Positions 1 through 9,095 are shown, counted from the first letter of the stretch. The stretch is 64,000 bases of DNA from Candidatus Iainarchaeum sp. (GCA_021161465.1 JAGHAM010000012.1:1-64000); one strand, 5' to 3'. Notes: generated by a model not told the origin, from the letters alone. A program made the numbers and translations.

Positions 1-218
1 AGGGCTTTGGAGAGAAACTGGCAAAGATACCAGAGGTTCAGGAAGTGCATGTTTGCTCTGCTGACTGGGATTATTTCCTGAAAGTGAAAGCTAAAGACTC
101 AGACGATTACCGACGCATAGCTACAGAGGAGATACTGCCACTTGGTGGCATCGAGAAGTCTATGAGTTATATATCCTATGGTTGCTTCAAAGAGACTCCA
201 GAGGTGAAAATACCCTAA
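1..218 (+). CDS. Lrp/AsnC-family C-terminal (RAM) domain, 5' truncated
   Basis: Reading from base 3, 71 codons run from the window edge to TAA at 216-218. The peptide has the beta-alpha-beta pattern of the Lrp/AsnC ligand-binding domain: a stretch like IPEVQEVHVCSADWDYFLKV, then a helix with RIATEEILPLGGIEKS, then a final strand. This domain normally oligomerises and binds amino acids. The N-terminal DNA-binding part, if present, lies outside the window, so a stand-alone RAM-domain protein is also possible. Confidence 0.7.
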   Translation, partial: GFGEKLAKIPEVQEVHVCSADWDYFLKVKAKDSDDYRRIATEEILPLGGIEKSMSYISYGCFKETPEVKIP

Positions 219-291
219 CTCGCGTGAGCTTAAAGCTGGTAAATCTTTAAATATTCAAACGCGCAAAACTTAAACTTCTGGGGGTACTTTA

Positions 292-2352
292 ATGATTGAA
301 TACTTCGGTCTTGTTTGCGGTTTAATTGCATTAGCGTTTGCTAGCTTCCTTGCCTGGAAGATAGTTAAAATCAAAGTGAAAGACAAGAAGGTCATTCAGG
401 TTTCTGGAGCCATACACGAAGGGGCGACAGCCTTTCTTAGGAGAGAGTACACGACACTTTCAGTTTTCGTCCTTTTCATGTTTCTAACCTTCTTTTTCCT
501 GGTTGATGCCCTGACAGCTGTGGCTTTCCTGGCAGGCGCGCTGCTATCTGCGTTTGCCGGGTTTGTTGGCATGAGCATTGCAACCACCGCAAATGGAAAA
601 ACCGCTGAGGCTGCTAAAGAGAGCCTAAACAAAGCTCTGAGGCTGGCTTTCTCCTCTGGCACGGTAATGGGGATGACAGTAGTTGGTCTTGGGCTGGTTG
701 GGGTTAGTGTGTTGTTACTAATCTTTAGTTCCTACCTGAGCCTGGATAAGGCTGTTACTTATCTAGTTGGTTTTGGATTTGGTGCTTCTTCCATAGCGCT
801 ATTTGCCAGGGTAGGTGGCGGGATTTACACAAAAGCCGCTGATGCTGGAGCTGATATGGTGGGCAAGGTTGAAGCAGGCATACCTGAGGATGACCCAAGG
901 AATCCAGCTGTAATTGCTGACCTGGTTGGAGACAATGTTGGAGATGTTGCTGGAATGGGTGCGGATTTGTTTGAGTCTTACGTTGGTTCAATTATAGCTG
1001 CCATGAGCCTTGGTGTCTTTGCTTTTGCCAGCATGGGGATGACTGCTGCAGTGTACCCCCTTGTTGTAGCTGGAACAGGTTTGATTGCATCCGTCATTGG
1101 AACTTTTCTGGTGCGTTCTGGTGAAAGTGTTGAGATGGGCGAATTGCTTAATGCATTGAGGAGAGGAACCATAGGCGCTGCGGTTTTGTTTCTGATAGCC
1201 ATAATTCCAGTGACATACTATATGTTCCCAGAAAATTGGATCCCTATGTCTATTGCTGTAGCCTCCGGGCTTGCTGCTGGTGTCATCATAGGGTTAAGTA
1301 CGGAGTACTATACCTCAGATAAATATTGGAGAACAAGAAGCATTGCAGAGTCAGCTGAGAAGGGTGCAGCCAGTGTGATAATCACGGGGTACTCTATTGG
1401 CCTCAGAAGCACAACAATACCAGTGGTTGTAATCTCTGCAGCTATCTTGGTCGCCTTTTACTCTGTTGGGCTTTATGGTGTGGCAATAGCAGCTGTTGGT
1501 ATGCTCTCAACCTTAGGCATAACTTTGGCGACAGATGCTTACGGACCTGTAGCAGACAATGCTGGTGGTATTGCTGAAATGGCCAAGATGCCTAAGAAAG
1601 CCAGGGAAAGGACGGATGCACTGGATGCTTTGGGCAATACAACAGCAGCCACTGGCAAGGGCTTTGCCATAGGCAGTGCAGCTTTAACTGCTTTGGCGTT
1701 AATTGCAGCTTATGCAATTGCTGCAGGGCTGACAGAATCAGAAATGGCTATAACCAATCCTTTGGTTTTGGTAGGCTTGTTCATTGGTGGTATGTTGCCC
1801 TTCCTGTTTGCATCCACGACCATGATTGGAGTCGGGAATGCTGCAGGCAAGATGATAGATGAGGTCAGGAGGCAATTCAAGGATAAGGCAGTGATGAGTG
1901 GAAAGAAATCGCCTGATTATGCAAAATGCGTTGATATAAGCGCTATGGGTGCGCTCAAGGAGATGATAGCTCCTGGACTTATGGCGGTTTTGGTTCCTCT
2001 GGCTTTTGGATTTGTCTTCGGGCCAGCAGCTCTTGGCGGTTTGTTAGTCGGAGCACTGGTTTCCGGATTTTTGCTTGCTGTAAAGATGGCCAACGCGGGA
2101 GGTGCCTGGGATAACGCGAAGAAATACATAGAAAAAGGCATGTTTGGGGGTAAGGGTTCATCAGCGCATGCGGCTGCAGTGATAGGGGACCTGATTGGAG
2201 ACCCTTTCAAGGATACATCCGGCCCTTCACTGAATATACTCATCAAGCTCATGAGCATGATTTCACTGATATTCGCGCCATTGATAACAAAGTACTACCT
2301 GTTATCACCACAGGTTCTGCAGAGGCTTTTGATTCTGCTTGGCCTGGATTAA
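292..2352 (+). CDS. hppA: Membrane-bound ion-translocating pyrophosphatase
   Basis: This 686-residue polytopic protein hydrolyses pyrophosphate and pumps H+ or Na+ across the membrane. The family signature is complete: DDPRNPAVIADLVGDNVGD followed by AGMGADLFESY near residues 203-230, EYYTS near 343, and a final GDPFKDTSGPS block. The motif GNTTAATGKG has Ala where K+-independent enzymes have Lys, which by family knowledge points to a K+-dependent enzyme; the pumped ion cannot be decided here. The ATG follows GGGGGT at 281-286, with a TATA-like CTTTAAATATTC near 245-256. The end overlaps the convergent gene by 4 bases. It would recover energy from biosynthetic pyrophosphate. Confidence 0.95.
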   Translation: MIEYFGLVCGLIALAFASFLAWKIVKIKVKDKKVIQVSGAIHEGATAFLRREYTTLSVFVLFMFLTFFFLVDALTAVAFLAGALLSAFAGFVGMSIATTANGKTAEAAKESLNKALRLAFSSGTVMGMTVVGLGLVGVSVLLLIFSSYLSLDKAVTYLVGFGFGASSIALFARVGGGIYTKAADAGADMVGKVEAGIPEDDPRNPAVIADLVGDNVGDVAGMGADLFESYVGSIIAAMSLGVFAFASMGMTAAVYPLVVAGTGLIASVIGTFLVRSGESVEMGELLNALRRGTIGAAVLFLIAIIPVTYYMFPENWIPMSIAVASGLAAGVIIGLSTEYYTSDKYWRTRSIAESAEKGAASVIITGYSIGLRSTTIPVVVISAAILVAFYSVGLYGVAIAAVGMLSTLGITLATDAYGPVADNAGGIAEMAKMPKKARERTDALDALGNTTAATGKGFAIGSAALTALALIAAYAIAAGLTESEMAITNPLVLVGLFIGGMLPFLFASTTMIGVGNAAGKMIDEVRRQFKDKAVMSGKKSPDYAKCVDISAMGALKEMIAPGLMAVLVPLAFGFVFGPAALGGLLVGALVSGFLLAVKMANAGGAWDNAKKYIEKGMFGGKGSSAHAAAVIGDLIGDPFKDTSGPSLNILIKLMSMISLIFAPLITKYYLLSPQVLQRLLILLGLD

Positions 2353-2909
2353 GGCTTTAATGAAAGAAGGTATTCACGAGTCTTTAGGATGGAGAGCTTG
2401 GTTCCCGGATGCCTTTTTTCTATACTATCCAGGTGCTTCCTTAAGACAGTTATGGCATTGTCCTGTTCTTTTTCTATATGCCCCTTTATCCCATTAATCC
2501 TTGCGTAAACCAATACCTCTTCCTCCGTGCATTTTGCCAGGGGCTTCACAGATTTGGTTTTGCTGAGGCTTTTCCTAAACCCCATCAGATATGCAAGGGT
2601 GTCCACCACCATGTCATCCATGGTTTCCCCACTGACAACCAGGTCATATGGAGCCGCTGAAGTTTTCGCGCCAGTTTCAAAACATTTATCTCTCGCCTTC
2701 AAAGCGAATGGTTTTATCACATGCATTGCAACCTTCCCGCCTAGTGTGCTTGCATCAAATCCAACTGTGCCATGGCTTGGTAAATTTCCCCTCAGAGTGG
2801 CAAGCACCTTTTCCTCAAAAAAACTACAGAAGCAGCTTTTACAGTAACTCTTAGAGGTATATCCAATAGTGATAATCGCGGGCTTCCCACATATACTGCA
2901 TTTATCCAT
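2349..2909 (-). CDS. Degenerate TtuA/Ncs6-like protein lacking the PP-loop
   Basis: About 186 residues. The N-terminus is a CxxC...CxxC zinc finger (CSICGKP, then YCKSC), as in TtuA/TtcA-type tRNA 2-thiolation enzymes. The C-terminal half also matches that family: VVSGETMDDMVVDTLAYLMG stands where GHNLDDEAQT-like sequence lies, then VKPLAKCTEEEVLVYARING and HPGTKLSILKTRE. The ATP-binding SGGKDS loop is absent; in its place is GFDASTLGGKVAMHV. Length is about 60 percent of a normal TtuA. I chose the ATG at 2909 because it lies 27 nt from the centre of a TTTAAA element; a TTG nine bases upstream is the alternative. It may be a partner or binding protein rather than an active thiolase. Confidence 0.6.
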   Translation of the reverse strand: MDKCSICGKPAIITIGYTSKSYCKSCFCSFFEEKVLATLRGNLPSHGTVGFDASTLGGKVAMHVIKPFALKARDKCFETGAKTSAAPYDLVVSGETMDDMVVDTLAYLMGFRKSLSKTKSVKPLAKCTEEEVLVYARINGIKGHIEKEQDNAITVLRKHLDSIEKRHPGTKLSILKTREYLLSLKP

Positions 2910-2930
2910 TGCTTTCAATTTTTAGGGGTT

Positions 2931-2942
2931 AGGTTTAAAATA
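2931..2942. promoter_or_regulatory. Shared palindromic TATA element for divergent leaderless genes
   Basis: The sequence AGGTTTAAAATA contains the palindrome TTTAAA at 2934-2939. Its centre lies 27.5 bases from the ATG at 2964 on the plus strand and 27.5 bases from the ATG at 2909 on the minus strand. This is the archaeal TATA-to-start distance, so both transcripts are probably leaderless and share one TBP site. Confidence 0.5.
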
Positions 2943-2963
2943 ACACACGATTTAAACTAAATT

Positions 2964-5552
2964 ATGCAGAAAGGAATTTCGCCAGTTGTGGCTGCAGTGC
3001 TGTTGATAACCATTTCAGTCATCGCTGGTGCTAGCCTCTACTTCTGGAGCACTTCCAAGATTACACCAAAGAAGGAGCCTGCCAAGCCTGTGCCGATAAC
3101 CATAAGGCCAATCTCAACAGCTAAGGGGACCTTTCTTGTAACCAATGCGGGGACAGAGAGCATCACACTGGCTTCTCTAGCTACTGATGAACCCGAGGTT
3201 ACCTGTGACTTTAGAGGCAACGTTACAATACTTCCTCAGGGCTCAGCAAGGTGCTATATGCCACCAAAGAGGGGCGCTATAACTGTCTATGGAACTGCAA
3301 CTAATGGCCCATCAATCCCACCAGTTAGCCTGTCTCTCGGTGAGGGAGACGTGCCAGAAGCTTGCTTCTTCAGTAAGGCAATCTCAGGCTGGGCTGATTC
3401 CAGTTGCAATTACAGAATGAAAATAACTATGAATAACTCTGAGAGCACGGAGAATCTTGTGGATTTTCCCCTCCTGGTGAAGCTCACTTCATCAAGGATA
3501 GACTATTCTCGTACCAGCGCGACTGATATCCGTTTCTACGATGCAGATGGCTCAACGCTTCTACCAAAAGAAACCGAGGAATGGAATGCCAGTGGAGACT
3601 CTTTCATCTGGGTTAAAGTCCCGCAAATTGATGCTGGGAGCACTTCCGACTACATCTGGGCTTACTACAACTGTTCGAACACCAACAGCGATAACCCTGC
3701 CAGTGTCTGGGACAGCAGTTTCATTACAGTTTTTCACCTAAACGAAGATTCCGGGGGCGTTGTTGATTCTACTTCAAACAATTATAATGGGACCGTATAT
3801 CCCATTCCAGAGACTCTCAGTTCTTGCGAGAGCACCTCAGACTGGACTGGAACGGATCTCTCTCTTGATAGTTCAGAGCCAAGAGAGGGAAACTATACCA
3901 TAAAGGATGTGGTCGCCTCTCCAGTTGCTGGAGATGAATACAAAATAACCTACAATCCTTCTGGAGTCTGGGATTTGAAAAATAAAATGAAGACAACCTT
4001 TTGGTTCAAGAGTGATCGCGCTAGTACTGCCTTTACTCATGCAAGGGTCTACGTATATGATTCCGATAGTCATTACCGATATTGGAATTTGGAATTTGAT
4101 GCAAACGAATGGAAAAAGTTCTGGTTATCTATACCTTACTTATATAACCTTGGCAGAGGCGGAAAAGACAATTCCGATGGTGGTAGTAGAACAACAGTTA
4201 CAAATTGCGAGTCTACAACAGATTGGTCAACTAATAACCCCTACGGGAGCATATCAATACAAAAATCGAATAAAGAAGGAGATAACTATGTTCAATTGTA
4301 CATCAAAGCTACAGATATGACGACCAATACGGATTACCATTTAAGATACAATCCTCCTGGAAGTTGGGACTGGTCCGGCAATTCATACCTTTACTTCCTC
4401 TTTGCTCATTGTGTTCCGTGTGGGGAATATAATTACCTGCGTTTCTATATATACGATACAGACGGAGACTGGGCTTACTGGGATTTATATTGCCAATATG
4501 CCAATTGGAGACCATTCGTCATTAATTTGTCAGCTCCAACAGCGGAAGCTCCTGGAGGGTTAAACCTTTCTAAGGCAGATTATATCCAATGGGTTGTTAA
4601 CCGTTCTGCATTTACTAGAGCCTATCAAAACATATTGATTGACTGGGTTAGGCTTGACGACCTTAATACGGAAAAAGTGGATAGGATAGAGTGGAATTTT
4701 AAGGCTGCTGATACAACAGCCTTCACGAGAAAGATAGATATTGTAGAGCTAGATAGTGAACCAAGAAGAATCGAGGGCAAGTCTGGCAATGCCATAGAAT
4801 TTGACAGAAAAAATAACTTAAGGACTGACACCGTAGAACCGAAAGTGGATGGAAGCAACATTACTGTTTCCTTATGGTTCAAGCCGGATGTATCAGATTT
4901 AAGCTGGTATAGTTGGCTTTTTTATAAACGGTGGGGTTTGGCTTTCTATCCTAACAGGATTTCTGGGGCTTGTTGGGACCAAGCTGGAGGAAAAGGTATA
5001 GCGATAACTGGAGTAACCTGGGAAGATAAGTGGTACTTTGCCGTTTTCCGGGTCAAACAAGAAAGTACCACCGATAATTATGATGGCGAATTTAAGATTT
5101 GGCTTTATGACGATAACGGACTAGTCGGAAGTAACAGTAGAAATGACTTTGGGAGGGTATCACAATCAGATGGTTACTATTGGTATTTTAGCAATCCTTA
5201 TTGGGCTTGCTTCTGCAATGATTATTTTGATGGCATCATTGACGAAGTCCGAATTTCTGACACTGCGCGCTCTGCGAGCTGGATTGAGGCATCCTACCTG
5301 TCTGGCAGAGACCAGATGAACACCTTTAGCGATGGAGGGCATCAGGCCAACCTGACATATACTGTGAACTACGCTGAAGGTCTTGAGTGGGTCGCGCTTA
5401 AGGAGAGTGGTGCAACGGTGGTGAATGAAACCATCAGTGGCTGTGAGACATTCTATACCAACACGTATTCCAACTACTCTTCGGGAGACACATATACAGT
5501 CTACTACAAAGGGTGCGATGGAAATTCAGACTCAAGGACATACTCACCTTAG
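2964..5552 (+). CDS. Large pilin-like surface protein with DUF2341 and split concanavalin-A-like domain
   Basis: 862 residues. Residues 1-30 (QKGISPVVAAVLLITISVIA) are the N-terminal hydrophobic segment of archaeal pilin-like (DUF1628-type) proteins. Residues about 150-238 form a DUF2341 domain (FPLLVKLTSSRIDYSR, DIRFYDADGSTLL, IWAYYNC). A concanavalin-A/LamG-like domain starts at 251-280 (VFHLNEDSGGVVDSTSN), is interrupted, and resumes at 603-785 (KSGNAIEFD, VSLWFKPD, DGIIDEVRISDTARS). The interruption holds two related modules starting SCESTSDWTG (287) and NCESTTDWST (414), each with a YDSDSHYRYWNLEF-like core. It is probably an extracellular adhesin anchored through its N-terminus. Confidence 0.75.
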   Translation: MQKGISPVVAAVLLITISVIAGASLYFWSTSKITPKKEPAKPVPITIRPISTAKGTFLVTNAGTESITLASLATDEPEVTCDFRGNVTILPQGSARCYMPPKRGAITVYGTATNGPSIPPVSLSLGEGDVPEACFFSKAISGWADSSCNYRMKITMNNSESTENLVDFPLLVKLTSSRIDYSRTSATDIRFYDADGSTLLPKETEEWNASGDSFIWVKVPQIDAGSTSDYIWAYYNCSNTNSDNPASVWDSSFITVFHLNEDSGGVVDSTSNNYNGTVYPIPETLSSCESTSDWTGTDLSLDSSEPREGNYTIKDVVASPVAGDEYKITYNPSGVWDLKNKMKTTFWFKSDRASTAFTHARVYVYDSDSHYRYWNLEFDANEWKKFWLSIPYLYNLGRGGKDNSDGGSRTTVTNCESTTDWSTNNPYGSISIQKSNKEGDNYVQLYIKATDMTTNTDYHLRYNPPGSWDWSGNSYLYFLFAHCVPCGEYNYLRFYIYDTDGDWAYWDLYCQYANWRPFVINLSAPTAEAPGGLNLSKADYIQWVVNRSAFTRAYQNILIDWVRLDDLNTEKVDRIEWNFKAADTTAFTRKIDIVELDSEPRRIEGKSGNAIEFDRKNNLRTDTVEPKVDGSNITVSLWFKPDVSDLSWYSWLFYKRWGLAFYPNRISGACWDQAGGKGIAITGVTWEDKWYFAVFRVKQESTTDNYDGEFKIWLYDDNGLVGSNSRNDFGRVSQSDGYYWYFSNPYWACFCNDYFDGIIDEVRISDTARSASWIEASYLSGRDQMNTFSDGGHQANLTYTVNYAEGLEWVALKESGATVVNETISGCETFYTNTYSNYSSGDTYTVYYKGCDGNSDSRTYSP

Positions 5553-5652
5553 CGCTTTTATTAACTACTATATGGTTAATCTCTTAGTTAATTATTTAAA
5601 CCAGCTTGTACACAATAGAAGGGCGTTAAACCACTTTTAAAGGTGATTCTTC

Positions 5653-6762
5653 TTGAAAAAATTAGTTAAAAAGGCCGCCAAAAGAGCAGTTAAAACTACT
5701 TCAAAGAAAGCATCTGTTGGGAAGTATACTGATAAAGAGATTGAGGATATCCTCCTTCAAACAAGAGCCAATATAAGAGTCATTGGAACAGGAGGCTCTG
5801 GAAATAATACTTTAGTTAGACTTAGTGAAGTTGGCATTCAAGGCGCGGAAGTAGTTGCGATGAATACAGACGCTCAGCATTTGCTTATAACACCTTCTGA
5901 CAAGAAGCTGTTGCTTGGGAGGAATGTGACAAAGGGACTTGGTGCTGGTAGCGACCCAGATTTGGGGGAAGCGGCAACCAAGGAAAGCGTGAATGAGGTA
6001 TCTGAATTACTTGGTGGCAGTGATTTGGTTTTCATCACATGCGGGCTTGGCGGTGGCACTGGAACAGGCTCAGCACCCATCATTGCCCAGGCAGCGAAAG
6101 ATATTGGTGCTTTAACTGTGGCGGTTGTTACATTGCCATTCAGTGTTGAGGGCAGAAGGAGAATGGAGAATGCTTTAGGTGGCTTAAAGAAACTTAGGAA
6201 AGAAGCGGATACAGTTATAGTCATACCAAATGATAAGCTTTTGGAGATAGTTCCAGATTTACCGATAAACGCTGCTTTCAAGGTGGCGGATGAGATACTA
6301 GTTAATGCTGTAAAGGGAATCACAGAGCTGATAACGAAGCCAGGTCTGGTTAATCTTGACTTTGCTGACGTTAGGGCGATACTATCCAATGGCGGAGCAG
6401 CTATGATAGGGCTTGGTGAATCTGAGCTTGAAGGTGACCCCGAAGGCAGGGCACTGGAGGCAGTTGAGGATGCACTTAACTCACCACTTTTGGATATAGA
6501 TGTAAGTGAGTCGACCAGAGCGCTAGTTAATGTGAGTGGCGGGAGTGATATGACTCTGCGTGAAGCTGAGATGATAGTTGAGGCAGTGACGAGCAAGATA
6601 CACTCCAATGCAAATGTTATCTGGGGTGCAGTGGTAGATGATGAGATGAAGAGGAATAAAATCCAGGCTATGATAGTTATAGCAGGCGGGAGGTTCCCCT
6701 ACTTAGAAGCCGCTCCTGAGGACTCCTCAGAGGTTGACCTAGGCGTAGATTACGTTGAATAA
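5653..6762 (+). CDS. ftsZ: Cell division GTPase FtsZ
   Basis: 369-residue tubulin-like GTPase that forms the division ring. Visible motifs: GTGGSGNNT at 45-53, NTDAQ at 71-75, and the tubulin signature GGGTGTGSAP at 133-142. The N-terminus is unusually Lys-rich (KKLVKKAAKRAVKTTSKKA), and the C-terminus is acidic (EDSSEVDLGVDYVE), in place of a bacterial-style tail. The start is TTG at 5653 behind AGGTGATT at 5641-5648. It heads the row FtsZ-SecE-Spt5-L11, a common euryarchaeal order. Confidence 0.97.
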   Translation: MKKLVKKAAKRAVKTTSKKASVGKYTDKEIEDILLQTRANIRVIGTGGSGNNTLVRLSEVGIQGAEVVAMNTDAQHLLITPSDKKLLLGRNVTKGLGAGSDPDLGEAATKESVNEVSELLGGSDLVFITCGLGGGTGTGSAPIIAQAAKDIGALTVAVVTLPFSVEGRRRMENALGGLKKLRKEADTVIVIPNDKLLEIVPDLPINAAFKVADEILVNAVKGITELITKPGLVNLDFADVRAILSNGGAAMIGLGESELEGDPEGRALEAVEDALNSPLLDIDVSESTRALVNVSGGSDMTLREAEMIVEAVTSKIHSNANVIWGAVVDDEMKRNKIQAMIVIAGGRFPYLEAAPEDSSEVDLGVDYVE

Positions 6763-6785
6763 AATCAAGAAGTTGAGGTGGTCTT

Positions 6786-6947
6786 ATGTCGTTTATTGAT
6801 GAATATATACGTGTAATCAAACTTACAAGGAAACCTAAGAAGGATGAGTTTCTGATGATAGCGAAGGTAACTGGCGTTGGGCTAGTCCTAATTGGATTGC
6901 TTGGGACAGCTATCTCTTTGCTTGGATCCCTGTTGAAAGGTTTTTAG
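6786..6947 (+). CDS. secE: Preprotein translocase subunit SecE/Sec61 gamma
   Basis: A 53-residue open frame from ATG 6786 to TAG 6947 that fits exactly between ftsZ and spt5. The protein starts MSFIDEYIRVIKLTRKPKKD and ends in one hydrophobic helix (VGLVLIGLLGTAISLLGSLL). This is the Sec61-gamma layout: an amphipathic cytoplasmic helix with basic residues, then one membrane span. AGGTGGTC lies upstream. The position before Spt5 matches archaeal genomes. Confidence 0.9.
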   Translation: MSFIDEYIRVIKLTRKPKKDEFLMIAKVTGVGLVLIGLLGTAISLLGSLLKGF

Positions 6948-6956
6948 GTGTTGTTT

Positions 6957-7406
6957 ATGTTATTCAGTGTGAGAACAACTGTTGGTCAGGAGAGGATAGT
7001 CGCAGACCTATTGGGAGCGAGGATAAGAAAGGACAATGCACCTGTGTACTCCATTTCTGTTATAGATACGCTAAGGGGGTATATCGTGGTAGAGTCTCCA
7101 AGTGAGGTGGAGCTGAAGAAGGCAGTGTATGGTGTGCCGCACATAAAAGGCGTTGTGAAAGGAGAGCTTATGTTGCCTGAAGTGGAACATTTCTTTGAAG
7201 AGAAGCCACTTACTGTTGATATACACAAGGGAGACTTGGTTGAGCTGACGTCCGGGCCGTTCAAAGGTGAGAGAGCTAAAGTCATCAGGGTTGATGACGC
7301 CAAGGACAAGATAACTGTAGAGCTGGTTGAGGCTACAGTGCCAATACCAATAACCCTGGATGCAGCAAGCATTCGTGTGATAACACAAAAGTTGAAAAAG
7401 GAGTGA
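6957..7406 (+). CDS. spt5: Transcription elongation factor Spt5 (NusG-like)
   Basis: About 149 residues: an NGN domain (MLFSVRTTVGQERIVADLLG through IKGVVKGELMLPEVE) followed by a KOW domain (IHKGDLVELTSGPFKGERAKVIRVD). It binds the RNA polymerase clamp with Spt4 and promotes processive elongation. The ATG at 6957 is preferred because AGGTG at 6946-6950 sits 6 bases upstream; an in-frame GTG at 6948 directly after the secE stop is the alternative. Confidence 0.95.
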   Translation: MLFSVRTTVGQERIVADLLGARIRKDNAPVYSISVIDTLRGYIVVESPSEVELKKAVYGVPHIKGVVKGELMLPEVEHFFEEKPLTVDIHKGDLVELTSGPFKGERAKVIRVDDAKDKITVELVEATVPIPITLDAASIRVITQKLKKE

Positions 7407-7411
7407 TTTTA

Positions 7412-8005
7412 GTGCCAGAGAGTATAATTTCTGTTTTAGTGGATGGCGGCAAGGCATCTGCAGGGCCACCTTTGGGACCTGCACTTGGACCCACAGGTAT
7501 AAATGTGGGGGAAGTCGTCAAGGAGATAAATGAGAAGACGAAAGACTATGCTGGGATACAGGTTCCAGTTGAAGTTATAATTGATTCCACATCAAAGAGC
7601 TTTAAGATTAAAGTGGGTAGTCCGCCAGTTTCTGCATTGATTAAAAAAGAAACAGGGCTTGACAAACTCGAGGGAGTGGATTTACCAATAGGTTATGTTA
7701 TAAAAGTTGCAGAGATGAAGCGCGACTACATGCTCGCCAAGGATAAGAAAAAAGCCATCAAGGAAGTTTTAGGAACCTGCCAGTCCATGGGGCTTAAGGT
7801 TGATGGCAAACCACCAAAAGATGTTCAGAAAGAAGTTGATGAGGGCAAATATGATGCTAAGATAGAGGGTAAAGAAGAACTCACATTCCTCTCACCAGAA
7901 GAGATTGCGAAAATCAAGGAGAAGATAGCAAGGGAAGCCAAGCAGAGAGAGGAGAAAAAGGAAGAGGCTAAGGAAGAAGCTGCAGAAGAAACCCCAAAGA
8001 AGTGA
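7412..8005 (+). CDS. rpl11: 50S ribosomal protein L11 (uL11)
   Basis: About 197 residues. The N-terminal domain has VDGGKASAGPPLGPALGPTG, the rRNA/factor-binding signature, followed by the L11 C-terminal domain through KEVLGTCQSMGLKVDG. A charged Glu/Lys-rich tail of about 40 residues follows, as in many archaeal L11 proteins. The GTG at 7412 is preferred because AAGGAGTGA lies just upstream; a GTG at 7403 overlapping the spt5 stop is possible. It forms the stalk base with L10/L12 encoded downstream. Confidence 0.96.
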   Translation: MPESIISVLVDGGKASAGPPLGPALGPTGINVGEVVKEINEKTKDYAGIQVPVEVIIDSTSKSFKIKVGSPPVSALIKKETGLDKLEGVDLPIGYVIKVAEMKRDYMLAKDKKKAIKEVLGTCQSMGLKVDGKPPKDVQKEVDEGKYDAKIEGKEELTFLSPEEIAKIKEKIAREAKQREEKKEEAKEEAAEETPKK

Positions 8006-8012
8006 CTTTCTG

Positions 8013-9095
8013 ATGAAGGTTAGGGGAAAAAACTACCGCTCAGTTTGGATGGAGGGTAAGCTAGTTAAGCTTATCAACCAACCTGAGCTTCCCCACACTT
8101 TTTCTATAAAGACCTGCAGGAACTATCGTGAGACAGGCTTGGCTATAAAGCATATGCTTGTTAGGGGTGCCCCTGCCATAGGGGCTACTGCAGGGTATGC
8201 GCTTGCACAGGCAGTTCTTGCTTCAAAAGCCAGGACCATGCACCAGCTGCTTTCCGATGTGGGAAAGGCAAAGAGATTCATTGAGTCTACGAGACCTACT
8301 GCATTTGACTTGTTTTATGCCACCAGACGGATTGAGCAAGCAGTCTCTGGCTGTGGGGATATACAGCAAGCCAAGAAGGTGGCAGTCAGTGAGGCGCAGG
8401 CAATAGCAGATGAAAATGTTTCTGCATGCAAGAAGATTGGCGATTATGGAAATGCTTTGATTCCAGAAAAAGCAGGGATACTAACACACTGCAACGCTGG
8501 GGCGTTAGCTACTGTTGACTGGGGAACTGCACTGGCCCCCATAAGGGCAGCCAGTTATTCAGGGAAGTCTATTTTTGTTTTTGTTGATGAGACTCGACCA
8601 AGGCTCCAGGGAGCACGTCTGACAGCCTGGGAGCTGATGCAAGAGGGCATAAATCATGCTATACTCGCTGATAACGCTGCTGGGCATTACATAAATAGGG
8701 GAGAGATAGACCTTTGTATAGTTGGTGCAGATAGGGTGGTAAGCAATGGTGACTTTGCAAACAAAATAGGCACATATGAGAAGGCAGTGCTTGCAAAAGA
8801 GAATGGCATACCTTTCTACGTGGCTGCACCATTATCTACTTTTGACTTCAGCAGGAAGACCGGCGCGCAGATACCAATAGAGGAGCGTGATGAGCGTGAG
8901 GTGCTTTACGTAACTGGAATGTCCGGCAGGAATCTTGTAAAGGCAAGAATTGCCCCAGCGCGCTCTAAAGCCTTGAACCCCGCCTTTGATGTCACACCAG
9001 CGAATTACGTTAGTGCTTTTATTACTGAGGAAGGTGTTTTCAAGCCTAGCCAGATAAGGAAACTAATCTTCAGGAAAAGGAGGGTTAAGCAGTGA
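8013..9095 (+). CDS. mtnA: MtnA-like sugar-1-phosphate isomerase (eIF2B-alpha family)
   Basis: 360 residues. Family motifs include LVRGAPAIGATAGYALAQA, ILTHCNAGALATVDWGTAL (catalytic Cys), VDETRPRLQGARLTAWEL and CIVGADRVVSNGDFANKIGT (catalytic Asp). RGAPAIG and TRPRLQGARLTAWEL favour methylthioribose-1-phosphate isomerase over ribose-1,5-bisphosphate isomerase or a true aIF2B subunit. A class II aldolase overlaps it by 4 bases, so the pair may isomerise 5-methylthioribose- or 5-deoxyribose-1-phosphate to the ribulose-1-phosphate and cleave it. It lies inside a ribosomal protein neighbourhood. Confidence 0.85.
   Translation: MKVRGKNYRSVWMEGKLVKLINQPELPHTFSIKTCRNYRETGLAIKHMLVRGAPAIGATAGYALAQAVLASKARTMHQLLSDVGKAKRFIESTRPTAFDLFYATRRIEQAVSGCGDIQQAKKVAVSEAQAIADENVSACKKIGDYGNALIPEKAGILTHCNAGALATVDWGTALAPIRAASYSGKSIFVFVDETRPRLQGARLTAWELMQEGINHAILADNAAGHYINRGEIDLCIVGADRVVSNGDFANKIGTYEKAVLAKENGIPFYVAAPLSTFDFSRKTGAQIPIEERDEREVLYVTGMSGRNLVKARIAPARSKALNPAFDVTPANYVSAFITEEGVFKPSQIRKLIFRKRRVKQ

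Noticed and set aside
5874-6608. 244-residue open frame antisense to ftsZ
   Set aside because: Mirror of ftsZ codon bias, Ser-rich, with no start signal. Similar antisense frames over smc and L1 were dropped for the same reason.
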